Position numbers and translations under genes: made by a program
Source: CAZPNX01 sp964518765
GTDB lineage: Bacteria; Edwardsbacteria; AC1; EtOH8
Assembly: GCA_964518765.1 (NCBI GenBank)
Contig: CAZFJC010000004.1
Coordinates: 1 to 64,000 of the forward strand
Reading direction: 5' to 3'
DNA: 64,000 bases
The notes under the pieces: model-generated
The model's database searches: none
What the model saw: the letters and a program-made list of their open reading frames with translations, nothing else
Told to the model about the DNA's origin: nothing
Shown here: piece after piece, positions 57,740 to 64,000 of the stretch
Layout of the letters: every line of letters starts with the position of its first letter
Position numbering within the stretch: the stretch's first letter is position 1

Positions 57740-59458
57740 ATGGAAAAGCGCTGGATACCGCCCCCTCACGTCGACCTCACCCTGGCCGACCGGCTGGCCG
57801 CCGAGCTGGAGACCTCCACCCTGGTGGCCAGGCTCCTGCTGGCCCGTGGCATCCCCGATGCCGAACAGGCCAGGATCTTCCTCGAGCCGTCGCTGGACGA
57901 CCTCCACGACCCGTTCCTGATGGCCGGGATGCCCCAGGCCGTGGCCCGGCTGCAGCAGGCCGTGGCCTCGGGACGGCCCATCATGATCTACGGGGACTAT
58001 GACGTCGACGGCATCACCGGAGCGGCCCTGCTTTACCGGGCCCTGTCCGAGTTCACCCCCCACGTCAGCTGTTTCCTGCCCAACCGGGCGCGCGACGGAT
58101 ACGGCCTGGCGGCCTCGGGCATCGATGAGGCCGTCCGCCGTGGTGCCGACCTCCTGATAACAGTGGACTGCGGCATCACCGCCCACCGCGAGGTGGAATA
58201 TGCCGGATCCTTGGGCATCGACTGCATCATCACCGACCACCACGAGACCAAGGACCACCTGCCGACGGCGGCGGCGGTGCTGGATCCCAAGCGCGCCGAC
58301 TGTCCCTATCCCTATAAGGAGCTGGCCGGCGTCGGCGTGGCCTACAAGCTTTTGCAGGCCTTCTTCCAGGCCAACTCCCTGCCCGATTCCCGCCTCTGGG
58401 AGCACCTGGACCTGGTGGCCCTGGGCACGGTGGCCGACATCGTCCCCCTGACCGGAGAGAACCGCATCCTTGCCCGGTTCGGCTTGGAGCGGCTGCGGTG
58501 CAGCCTCAAGCCCGGCCTGGTGGCCCTGCTGGAGGCCTCGGGGCTAGCAGGGCGGTCCTTGGAGTCATCACACATCGTCTTCATCCTAGGGCCGCGCCTT
58601 AACGCCGCCGGCAGGATGGGCGATGCCGACGCCTCCCTCCTGCTGCTAACCACCGAAGACCGGGAGCAGGCCGCGGCCGTGGCCCGGCAACTGGAGGAGG
58701 AGAACCGGAGGCGCAAGGAGGTGGACGACCGCATCCTGGCCGAGGCCATGGCCATGGTGGACTCGGGCGTCGACCTCGACCGGGAGCGGGTGATCGTGCT
58801 GGCCTCGGACTCCTGGCACCAAGGAGTGATCGGCATAGTGGCCTCGCGTCTGGTGGAGAGGTACTTCCGCCCCACCGTCCTCATCTCGCTGGACGGAAAC
58901 CTGGGCAAGGGCTCGGCCCGTTCCATCCCGGCCTTCCACCTGCACCAGGCGCTCAAAGACTGCTCCAGCCATCTGGTGGGATTCGGCGGGCACAAATACG
59001 CGGCTGGCCTGGTCATCGAGGCGGACAGCATCGAGCCTTTCCGGGAGCAGATGAACCACCTGGCCAGCCAGACGCTGACCGACGAGGATCTGTTGCCCAC
59101 CCAGCCGCTGGACGCCGAGGTCGACCTGGAGAGCCTGGACGCCGAGACCGCCCGCAGCTTCGCCGCCTTCGCTCCCTTCGGGCCGGGGAACCGCCACCCG
59201 GTGCTGGTCTCGCGGCAGCTGAAGCTGGTCGGCAGCCCCTACCGGGTAGGCAACAACCATCTCAAGTTCAAGGTCAAGTCCCCGGCCGGCGGCCGGCGGG
59301 TGTTCGACTCCATCGGCTTCTCGCTGGGCGACATGCTGGACGAGCTGGACGACTCCCCCCGCCACGGCGGGGTAGACCTGGCCTTCGTGCTGGAGGAGAA
59401 CGAGTGGCAGGGCCGCCGCCGGCTGCAGCTCAGGATCAAGGACATCAAGGTCAGGTGA
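57740..59458 (+). CDS. recJ: Single-strand DNA exonuclease RecJ
   Basis: 572 aa. DHH motifs: DYDVDG (86-91), DCGI, DHHE in ITDHHETKDH, DHHA1-type motif near FGGHKYAAGL, and the OB-fold C-terminal domain. RecJ is a 5'-3' exonuclease in recombination and mismatch repair. Typical length and complete metal ligands. It lies downstream of rnpB with a 57-bp spacer. Confidence 0.96.
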   Translation: MEKRWIPPPHVDLTLADRLAAELETSTLVARLLLARGIPDAEQARIFLEPSLDDLHDPFLMAGMPQAVARLQQAVASGRPIMIYGDYDVDGITGAALLYRALSEFTPHVSCFLPNRARDGYGLAASGIDEAVRRGADLLITVDCGITAHREVEYAGSLGIDCIITDHHETKDHLPTAAAVLDPKRADCPYPYKELAGVGVAYKLLQAFFQANSLPDSRLWEHLDLVALGTVADIVPLTGENRILARFGLERLRCSLKPGLVALLEASGLAGRSLESSHIVFILGPRLNAAGRMGDADASLLLLTTEDREQAAAVARQLEEENRRRKEVDDRILAEAMAMVDSGVDLDRERVIVLASDSWHQGVIGIVASRLVERYFRPTVLISLDGNLGKGSARSIPAFHLHQALKDCSSHLVGFGGHKYAAGLVIEADSIEPFREQMNHLASQTLTDEDLLPTQPLDAEVDLESLDAETARSFAAFAPFGPGNRHPVLVSRQLKLVGSPYRVGNNHLKFKVKSPAGGRRVFDSIGFSLGDMLDELDDSPRHGGVDLAFVLEENEWQGRRRLQLRIKDIKVR

Positions 59459-59544
59459 AAAAAGAAAACCCAAAACGACTACCATGAAACTGATCCGCCT
59501 ACCATCCCTTGGTTTTCGTTTTCATATTAGAGATTGGAGCCGCT

Positions 59545-60825
59545 TTGACGCCGGCTGAACATTACCGAAAGAGCGTCCTCCCCGAAGGGGCGACCGTGGT
59601 CACCGAGCGCCTGCCCCACGTCCGCTCCGTGGCCGCCGGCTTCTGGATAGCCCGGGGCTCGCGCGACGAAACTCGCCGACAGAACGGCCTGTCCCACATC
59701 CTGGAGCACATGGTCTTCAAGGGCACCTCCACCCGCTCCGCCCGGGACATCGCCTGTTTCCTGGAGTCCATCGGCGGCCATTTGGACGCCTTCACCTCTA
59801 AGGAGGAGACCTGCTTCTACGCCCGGGCACTGGACGAGCACCTACCCCAAGCCTTGGAGATCACCACCGACCTGGCCACCCGCCCCAGGCTGGCGGCCGA
59901 GGACCTGGAGCGAGAGCGAAAGGTAGTCATGGAGGAGATCAAAGCGGTGGACGACACGCCCGACGATCTGGTTCACGACTTGCTGGCCGAGGCCCTGTTC
60001 GACGGGCACCCCCTGAGTTTCCCGGTTCTAGGAAGCATGGAAAACTGCCGCCGCTTCACCGCCGCCGATATCCGCGGCTTCTGGAGAAGGAACTATTCCC
60101 CCCGTTATTTCGTGCTGGCCGCCGCCGGACGGCTGGAGCACCAGCAGGTGGTGGACCTCTGGTCCGAGTTCCTGGAGAAGCCCCTAGCCGGAGAAGACAG
60201 GCGCTCCCCTCCGCCTCCGGCTGCGCCCCCCAGTATAGCCCTAAGGAAGAAAAGGACTTCCCAGGCCCACCTCTGCCTTGGCTTTCCCGGCATCCCGGCC
60301 GCCGACCCCGACCGGTTCGCCATGTTGATCCTAAACACGGTCCTGGGCGGAGGTATGAGCTCCAGGCTCTTCCAGAAAATCAGGGAGCAGGAGGCCCTGG
60401 CCTATTCGGTATACTCGTACCTCGACTTCTACCGGGACTCAGGGCTGGTGGCCGTCTATCTGGGGGTGGACGGAAAAAAGGTCGCCTCCAGCCTGGGGCT
60501 GGCCCTGAGCGAGATTAAGCGCCTGGGATCCGAGCTCCTGGCGGCCGACGAGCTGGCCCATGCCAAGGCCCAGATTAAGGGCTCTATGATGCTAAGCCTG
60601 GAGAGCGTTTCCAGCCGCATGTTCCGGGTGGCCCGCACTGCCATCGCCGGGATGCCCTTCATGCCCCTGGGAGAGGTTCTGTCCAGGATCGATCGTGTAT
60701 CGGCCGGCGACGTCCGCCGCCTGGCCGCCAGGACCTTCCGCCCCGAACGCCTGGCTATCTCGGCCATCGGCCCCCTGCCCCGCAGCGGGATAGACCTGGA
60801 CGGACTGAGGGATCTGCTGGCCTGA
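59545..60825 (+). CDS. M16-family zinc metalloprotease
   Basis: 426 aa from TTG 59545, chosen for TTGGAG 6 nt upstream. Inverted zinc motif H51-I-L-E54-H55 and distal Glu131 (VVMEEIKA), then the second M16 domain (HLCLGFPGIPAADPDRFAMLILNTVLGGGMSSRLFQKIREQEALAYSVYS). Processing-protease type, about 420 aa, likely cytoplasmic or membrane-associated. No signal peptide. Confidence 0.93.
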   Translation: MTPAEHYRKSVLPEGATVVTERLPHVRSVAAGFWIARGSRDETRRQNGLSHILEHMVFKGTSTRSARDIACFLESIGGHLDAFTSKEETCFYARALDEHLPQALEITTDLATRPRLAAEDLERERKVVMEEIKAVDDTPDDLVHDLLAEALFDGHPLSFPVLGSMENCRRFTAADIRGFWRRNYSPRYFVLAAAGRLEHQQVVDLWSEFLEKPLAGEDRRSPPPPAAPPSIALRKKRTSQAHLCLGFPGIPAADPDRFAMLILNTVLGGGMSSRLFQKIREQEALAYSVYSYLDFYRDSGLVAVYLGVDGKKVASSLGLALSEIKRLGSELLAADELAHAKAQIKGSMMLSLESVSSRMFRVARTAIAGMPFMPLGEVLSRIDRVSAGDVRRLAARTFRPERLAISAIGPLPRSGIDLDGLRDLLA

Positions 60826-60838
60826 CACTGGAAGTCTC

Positions 60839-60938
60839 TGTCACCCTGAGAAGGACCCGCGTGCTCGGCAGGCTGAAGGGTGGCCGTCCCTCACCATGCT
60901 TCAATCTGTGAGGCAAGGCAGCCGGACTCAGCATGACA
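60839..60938. repeat. TGTCATYCTGAG inverted-repeat element, copy at 60.8 kb
   Basis: TGTCACCCTGAG (60839-60850) and CTCAGCATGACA (60927-60938) are terminal inverted repeats of a 100-bp element that fills the spacer between the M16 and aminotransferase genes; its right end lies 25 bp before the aminotransferase start. Confidence 0.75.
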
Positions 60939-60962
60939 AAAGAAAAATATAGGAGTTTCGCC

Positions 60963-62171
60963 ATGTCCAAGACATCGCTGCAGATCTCCCGGCGCACCGC
61001 GGCCATGCAGGCCTCGCCCATCCGCCGCCTGGTCCCCCTGGCCGACCAGGCCAAGGCCAGGGGCCTCAAGGTTTACCATCTGAACATCGGACAGCCGGAC
61101 ATCCCCACCCCGGCCGAGGTCATGGAGGCGGTCAAGAATTTCAGGGAGGAGGTGCTGGCCTACGGACCGTCGCTGGGCCTGCCGGAGCTGCGCCAGGAGA
61201 TCAGGAAGTATTTCGAGCAGCGGGACGCTCCGCTCTCGGCCGACGACATCATGGTGACCACGGCCGGGTCCGAGGCCATCGTCTTCTCCCTGCTGGCGGT
61301 GGGCGATCCGGGCGACGAGGTGCTGGTGCCCGAGCCGTTCTACACCAACTACAACGGTTTCGCCTCCATGGCCGACATGAGGCTGGTGCCGGTGCCCACC
61401 GACGTCGAGGCCGGCTTCGCCCTGCCCTCCCGCTCCGAATTCGCCAAGCGGATCACCAAGAGGACCCGGGCTATCCTCTTCTGCTCGCCCAACAACCCCA
61501 CCGGCGCCGTCTTCTCCCGCCAGGACCTGGAGATGCTGGCCGAGCTGGCCAAGGAGCGCAACCTGTGGCTGTTGTCCGACGAGGTCTACCGCGAGTTCGT
61601 CTACGACGGCGGCCGGCACACCGGCATCCTCAACATCCCGGGGATCGAGGATCGGGCCGTCATGATGGACTCCATCTCCAAGCGGTTCTCGGCCTGCGGG
61701 GCCCGCATCGGCTGCGTGGTCTGCCGCAACAAGGAGGTGATGCAGGCCATGCTCAAGCTGGGCCAAGCGCGATTGTGCCCCCCGACCATCGAACAGGTGG
61801 GGGCCATCGCCGCTTATCGATCCATTGACAAATATATAAAAAAGATGATCGCCGAGTACCAGCGCCGCCGCGACGTGGTCTGCGAAGAGTTGGCCAAGAT
61901 AGAGGGGGCCGTCTTCCGCAAGCCGGCTGGAGCCTTCTACATCATGCCCCAGCTGCCCATCGACGACGCCAACAAGTTTGCCGAGTTCATGCTGTCCGAG
62001 TTCTCGGTGGACGGCGCCACCACCATGGTGGCCCCGGGCGACGGCTTCTACGCCGATCCCGCCAAGGGCAAACGCGAGGTGCGCATCGCCTACGTGCTCA
62101 AGGAAGCCGACCTGCGCAAGGCCATGCAGATACTGGCCAAGGGGGTGGAGGCGTACCAGAGGAAGAGATAA
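60963..62171 (+). CDS. Pyridoxal-phosphate aminotransferase (AspC-like, class I/II)
   Basis: 402 aa from ATG 60963 (AGGAG 8 nt upstream; an earlier ATG at 60933 lies in the repeat). PLP-binding Lys in SISKRF (SISKRFSACGARIGCVV), substrate-binding NIGQPDIPTP, NNPTGAVFS and Arg in VRIAYV. The family transaminates aspartate, alanine or aromatic acids; specificity is not fixed by sequence. Confidence 0.93.
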   Translation: MSKTSLQISRRTAAMQASPIRRLVPLADQAKARGLKVYHLNIGQPDIPTPAEVMEAVKNFREEVLAYGPSLGLPELRQEIRKYFEQRDAPLSADDIMVTTAGSEAIVFSLLAVGDPGDEVLVPEPFYTNYNGFASMADMRLVPVPTDVEAGFALPSRSEFAKRITKRTRAILFCSPNNPTGAVFSRQDLEMLAELAKERNLWLLSDEVYREFVYDGGRHTGILNIPGIEDRAVMMDSISKRFSACGARIGCVVCRNKEVMQAMLKLGQARLCPPTIEQVGAIAAYRSIDKYIKKMIAEYQRRRDVVCEELAKIEGAVFRKPAGAFYIMPQLPIDDANKFAEFMLSEFSVDGATTMVAPGDGFYADPAKGKREVRIAYVLKEADLRKAMQILAKGVEAYQRKR

Positions 62172-62189
62172 AAAATCCCTTCCCTTTGT

Positions 62190-62220
62190 ACAGAACCCTT
62201 TCCTTGGGAAAGGGTTCTGT
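62190..62220. terminator. Perfect hairpin after the aminotransferase gene
   Basis: ACAGAACCCTTTCC pairs perfectly with GGAAAGGGTTCTGT across a 3-nt loop. Only short T content follows, so it is a stable bidirectional stem. Confidence 0.65.
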
Positions 62221-62293
62221 CCGTTGAACCGGAAACATTTCGTATCGTCAATGCGTAGTCCGTATATCTCCCAATTTCACTTTTCATAACGCC

Positions 62294-63193
62294 ATGCAGC
62301 TCACCATCCAAAACCTCTCCAAGACCTACCCCACCGGCGTCAAGGCCCTGGACGGCGTGTCGCTTACCATCACCAGCGGCATGTTCGGCCTTTTAGGCCC
62401 CAACGGCGCCGGCAAGTCCACCCTGATGCGCACCCTGGCCACCCTGCAGGACGCAGACCAGGGCTCGGCCGACCTGGACGGCCTGGACGTGCTGAAGGAG
62501 AAGAACGAGGTCCGCAAGATATTGGGCTACCTGCCCCAGGAGTTCGGGCTGGACCCCAAGGCGGTCTGCCGGGACCTGCTGGACCACTTCGCCGGCCTTA
62601 AGGGCCTGCCGCCGGGTCCGTCCCGGAAGGCCGAGGTCGACGGGCTTATGCGGCAGACCAACCTCTGGGAGCACCGAGGCAAGCGCCTGGGCGGCTTCTC
62701 CGGAGGCATGAAGCAGCGCTTCGGCATCGCCCAGGCCCTGCTGGGGGGCCCCAAGCTGCTGATCGTGGACGAGCCCACCGCCGGCCTGGACCCCGAGGAG
62801 CGCCAGCGCTTCCACAACCTGCTGGCCGAGATCGGGCAGAACGTGGTGGTCATCCTCTCCACCCACATCGTGGACGACGTCTCGGACCTCTGCGACCAGA
62901 TGGCCATCATCCACAAGGGGAAGGTCCTTCTCTTCGGAAAACCCCAGGACCAGGTGGCAAGCCTGCAGGGCAAGGTGTGGACCAGGGAGACCGATAAGTC
63001 CGCGCTCCCCGCCCTCAGGGAGAAGCACCTGGTCATCTCCACCCGGCTCTATGGAGGGAAGACCATTGCCCGGGTCTACGGCGAGACGGACCCCGGCGAG
63101 GGCTTCGCCCCGGCCCAGGCCGACCTGGAGGACGTCTACTTCGCCACCATCCGCCGGGCCGACGCCAGTTTCGAGAACGGAAACGGAAAGTGA
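62294..63193 (+). CDS. ABC-2 type transporter ATP-binding protein
   Basis: 299 aa. Walker A GPNGAGKST, Q-loop LPQEFG, signature FSGGMKQR, Walker B LLIVDEPTAGLD, then THIVDDV. The C-terminal ~75 residues are the ABC-2 exporter accessory region. It pairs with the truncated permease gene at 63305, which is separated by the 97-bp repeat element. Confidence 0.93.
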   Translation: MQLTIQNLSKTYPTGVKALDGVSLTITSGMFGLLGPNGAGKSTLMRTLATLQDADQGSADLDGLDVLKEKNEVRKILGYLPQEFGLDPKAVCRDLLDHFAGLKGLPPGPSRKAEVDGLMRQTNLWEHRGKRLGGFSGGMKQRFGIAQALLGGPKLLIVDEPTAGLDPEERQRFHNLLAEIGQNVVVILSTHIVDDVSDLCDQMAIIHKGKVLLFGKPQDQVASLQGKVWTRETDKSALPALREKHLVISTRLYGGKTIARVYGETDPGEGFAPAQADLEDVYFATIRRADASFENGNGK

Positions 63194-63197
63194 AACA

Positions 63198-63294
63198 AAC
63201 CACAAAGACACTAAGGGCACGAAGGGTTTTCCCCTTTGACGTAGGCTTCCGAGTATTGAAGAATGTCCTTAGTGCCTTCGTGTCTTCGTGGTTA
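63198..63294. repeat. AACCACAAAGACAC inverted-repeat element
   Basis: AACCACAAAGACACTAAGGGC and GTGCCTTCGTGTCTTCGTGGTT-type arms (63198-63226 and 63267-63294) flank a short centre. The pattern CACGAAGACACGAAGG is a dispersed repeat in environmental genomes. It sits between the ATPase and permease genes of one operon. Confidence 0.7.
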
Positions 63295-63304
63295 AGGTAA
63301 AGGC

Positions 63305-64000
63305 ATGTTCAAAGAGATACTCCTTTTCGAGCTGACCTACCGTCTCAAGAAGCTCTCCACCTGGATCTACTTCGGCGGCGTCTTCGCCATGGCCTTCCTG
63401 GCCATCCTCGGGGCCGGCGGGGTGCTGGGCAGCGGCAACGTCGTCCTCGGCGACGCCTCGGGCAAGGTTTACCTCAACTCGCCGCTGACCATCTACCTGC
63501 TCTGCGGCTTCATGGCCTACTTCGGGATGCTGGTGGTCTCGGCGGTCATGGCCGGCGGCATCGTCCGCGACTTCGAGCACGGCTCCCACCCCTTCTTCTT
63601 CACCAAGCCGGTGACCAAGCTGGCCTACCTGGGAGGCCGGTTCCTGGGCTCCTTCGCCGTGCTGGTGATGATCTTTTCGGCCTCCGCCCTGGGGGCCATG
63701 GCGGCCACCTCGCTGCCGGTGTTCGACAAGGCCCTCATCGGCCCGTTCAATCTGATCTACTATGTCTGGCCCTATCTGGTCAGCGTCGTCCCCAACCTCT
63801 TCCTGATGGCCGCCGTCTTCTTCGGTCTGACCATCCTTTTTCGCAAGCTGATGCCGGTCTACGTGGCCGCGGTAGTGCTCTTTTTGGGGTACCTGATGGC
63901 CTCCAACATGATCGCCGTCATCGAGAACCGCACCCTGGCGGCGCTGATCGACCCCCTGGGCATGACCGCCGGGGTAGTGACCGCCTTCAGGTACTGGACC
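63305..64000 (+). CDS. ABC-2 transporter permease, truncated by window end
   Basis: The first 232 residues are visible. MFKEILLFELTYRLKKLSTWIYFGGVFAMAFL opens with an amphipathic helix and the first of at least five membrane segments, as in ABC-2 exporters. In many Bacteroidetes-type genomes such permeases, starting FELRYRLKRPATYIYF, are fused to a C-terminal M1 aminopeptidase domain; whether that is so here lies outside the window. The ATPase gene is upstream. Confidence 0.85.
   Translation, partial: MFKEILLFELTYRLKKLSTWIYFGGVFAMAFLAILGAGGVLGSGNVVLGDASGKVYLNSPLTIYLLCGFMAYFGMLVVSAVMAGGIVRDFEHGSHPFFFTKPVTKLAYLGGRFLGSFAVLVMIFSASALGAMAATSLPVFDKALIGPFNLIYYVWPYLVSVVPNLFLMAAVFFGLTILFRKLMPVYVAAVVLFLGYLMASNMIAVIENRTLAALIDPLGMTAGVVTAFRYWT

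Overview
The window is a 64 kb chromosomal segment of a high-GC, double-membraned (Gram-negative) bacterium. Lipid A genes (LpxC-FabZ fusion, LpxA), a BatA-E/MoxR aerotolerance operon, AMP nucleosidase of the Bacteroidetes type, and secreted multidomain peptidases with FlgD/T9SS-like C-terminal modules point to the FCB superphylum or a related candidate phylum. The lineage cannot be fixed further from the sequence alone. There is no rRNA, CRISPR array, recognisable transposase or integrase.

Layout. 1-3180: a small accessory cluster (XRE regulator, vWA protein, two tiny proteins, JAMM metalloprotease, an unknown 150-aa protein) with four copies of a 23-bp promoter-like element, bordered by a tRNA-Ser(UGA) cut off in the anticodon loop. 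3306-13009: secreted S9 and two M28 peptidases, HtpX and a PflX-type radical SAM protein. 13040-16602: flavoprotein, TPR protein and UvrD/PcrA helicase. 16605-18437: an AT-rich two-gene insert (unknown protein plus LVIVD lipoprotein). 18647-22243: secreted LPP20-like protein, GAF/sigma54 activator, EamA transporter. 22319-23768: tRNA-Ser(CGA), RsmC-like methyltransferase, TadA and tRNA-Arg(ACG), the usual substrate of TadA. 23886-32482: one long operon read leftward, MoxR, DUF58, IMPACT protein, BatD-like, BatA, BatB-BatC fusion, BatD, BatE.

32707-38518: a leftward metal operon, Fur-family regulator, ZnuC and ZnuB homologues, an exported five-zinc-knuckle DA1-like peptidase, a lipoprotein, and FeoA-FeoB fusion, behind a sigma70 promoter with a 7-1-7 palindrome of Fur-box geometry. 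Divergent from it, 38610-44530 carries LpxC-FabZ, LpxA, AMP nucleosidase, NfeD and slipin, interrupted by two decayed S23/four-helix-bundle reading frames. 44625-54954 holds signalling and repair genes (PATAN response regulator, ATL, AlkD, RadC, pyrimidine-dimer glycosylase), a two-domain PPK2, and a UbiB kinase/CrtI-like oxidoreductase cluster. 55467-57682 has tRNA-Val(GAC), a zinc-ribbon coiled-coil protein, RNase HI and the RNase P RNA. The right end holds RecJ, an M16 peptidase, an aminotransferase and an ABC-2 exporter whose permease runs off the window.

Small non-coding inverted-repeat elements are spread through the spacers. At least four families are visible, with termini resembling TGTCATYCTGAG, GTCAYTGCGAG, AACCACRAAGACAC and CCCCTC palindromes. 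Many start codons are GTG or TTG, and sigma70-type promoters with 17-18-bp spacers are easy to find. The most unusual items are the accessory cluster with its shared 23-bp element, the exported DA1-like peptidase inside a metal-uptake operon, and the tRNA-Arg(ACG)-tadA pairing.
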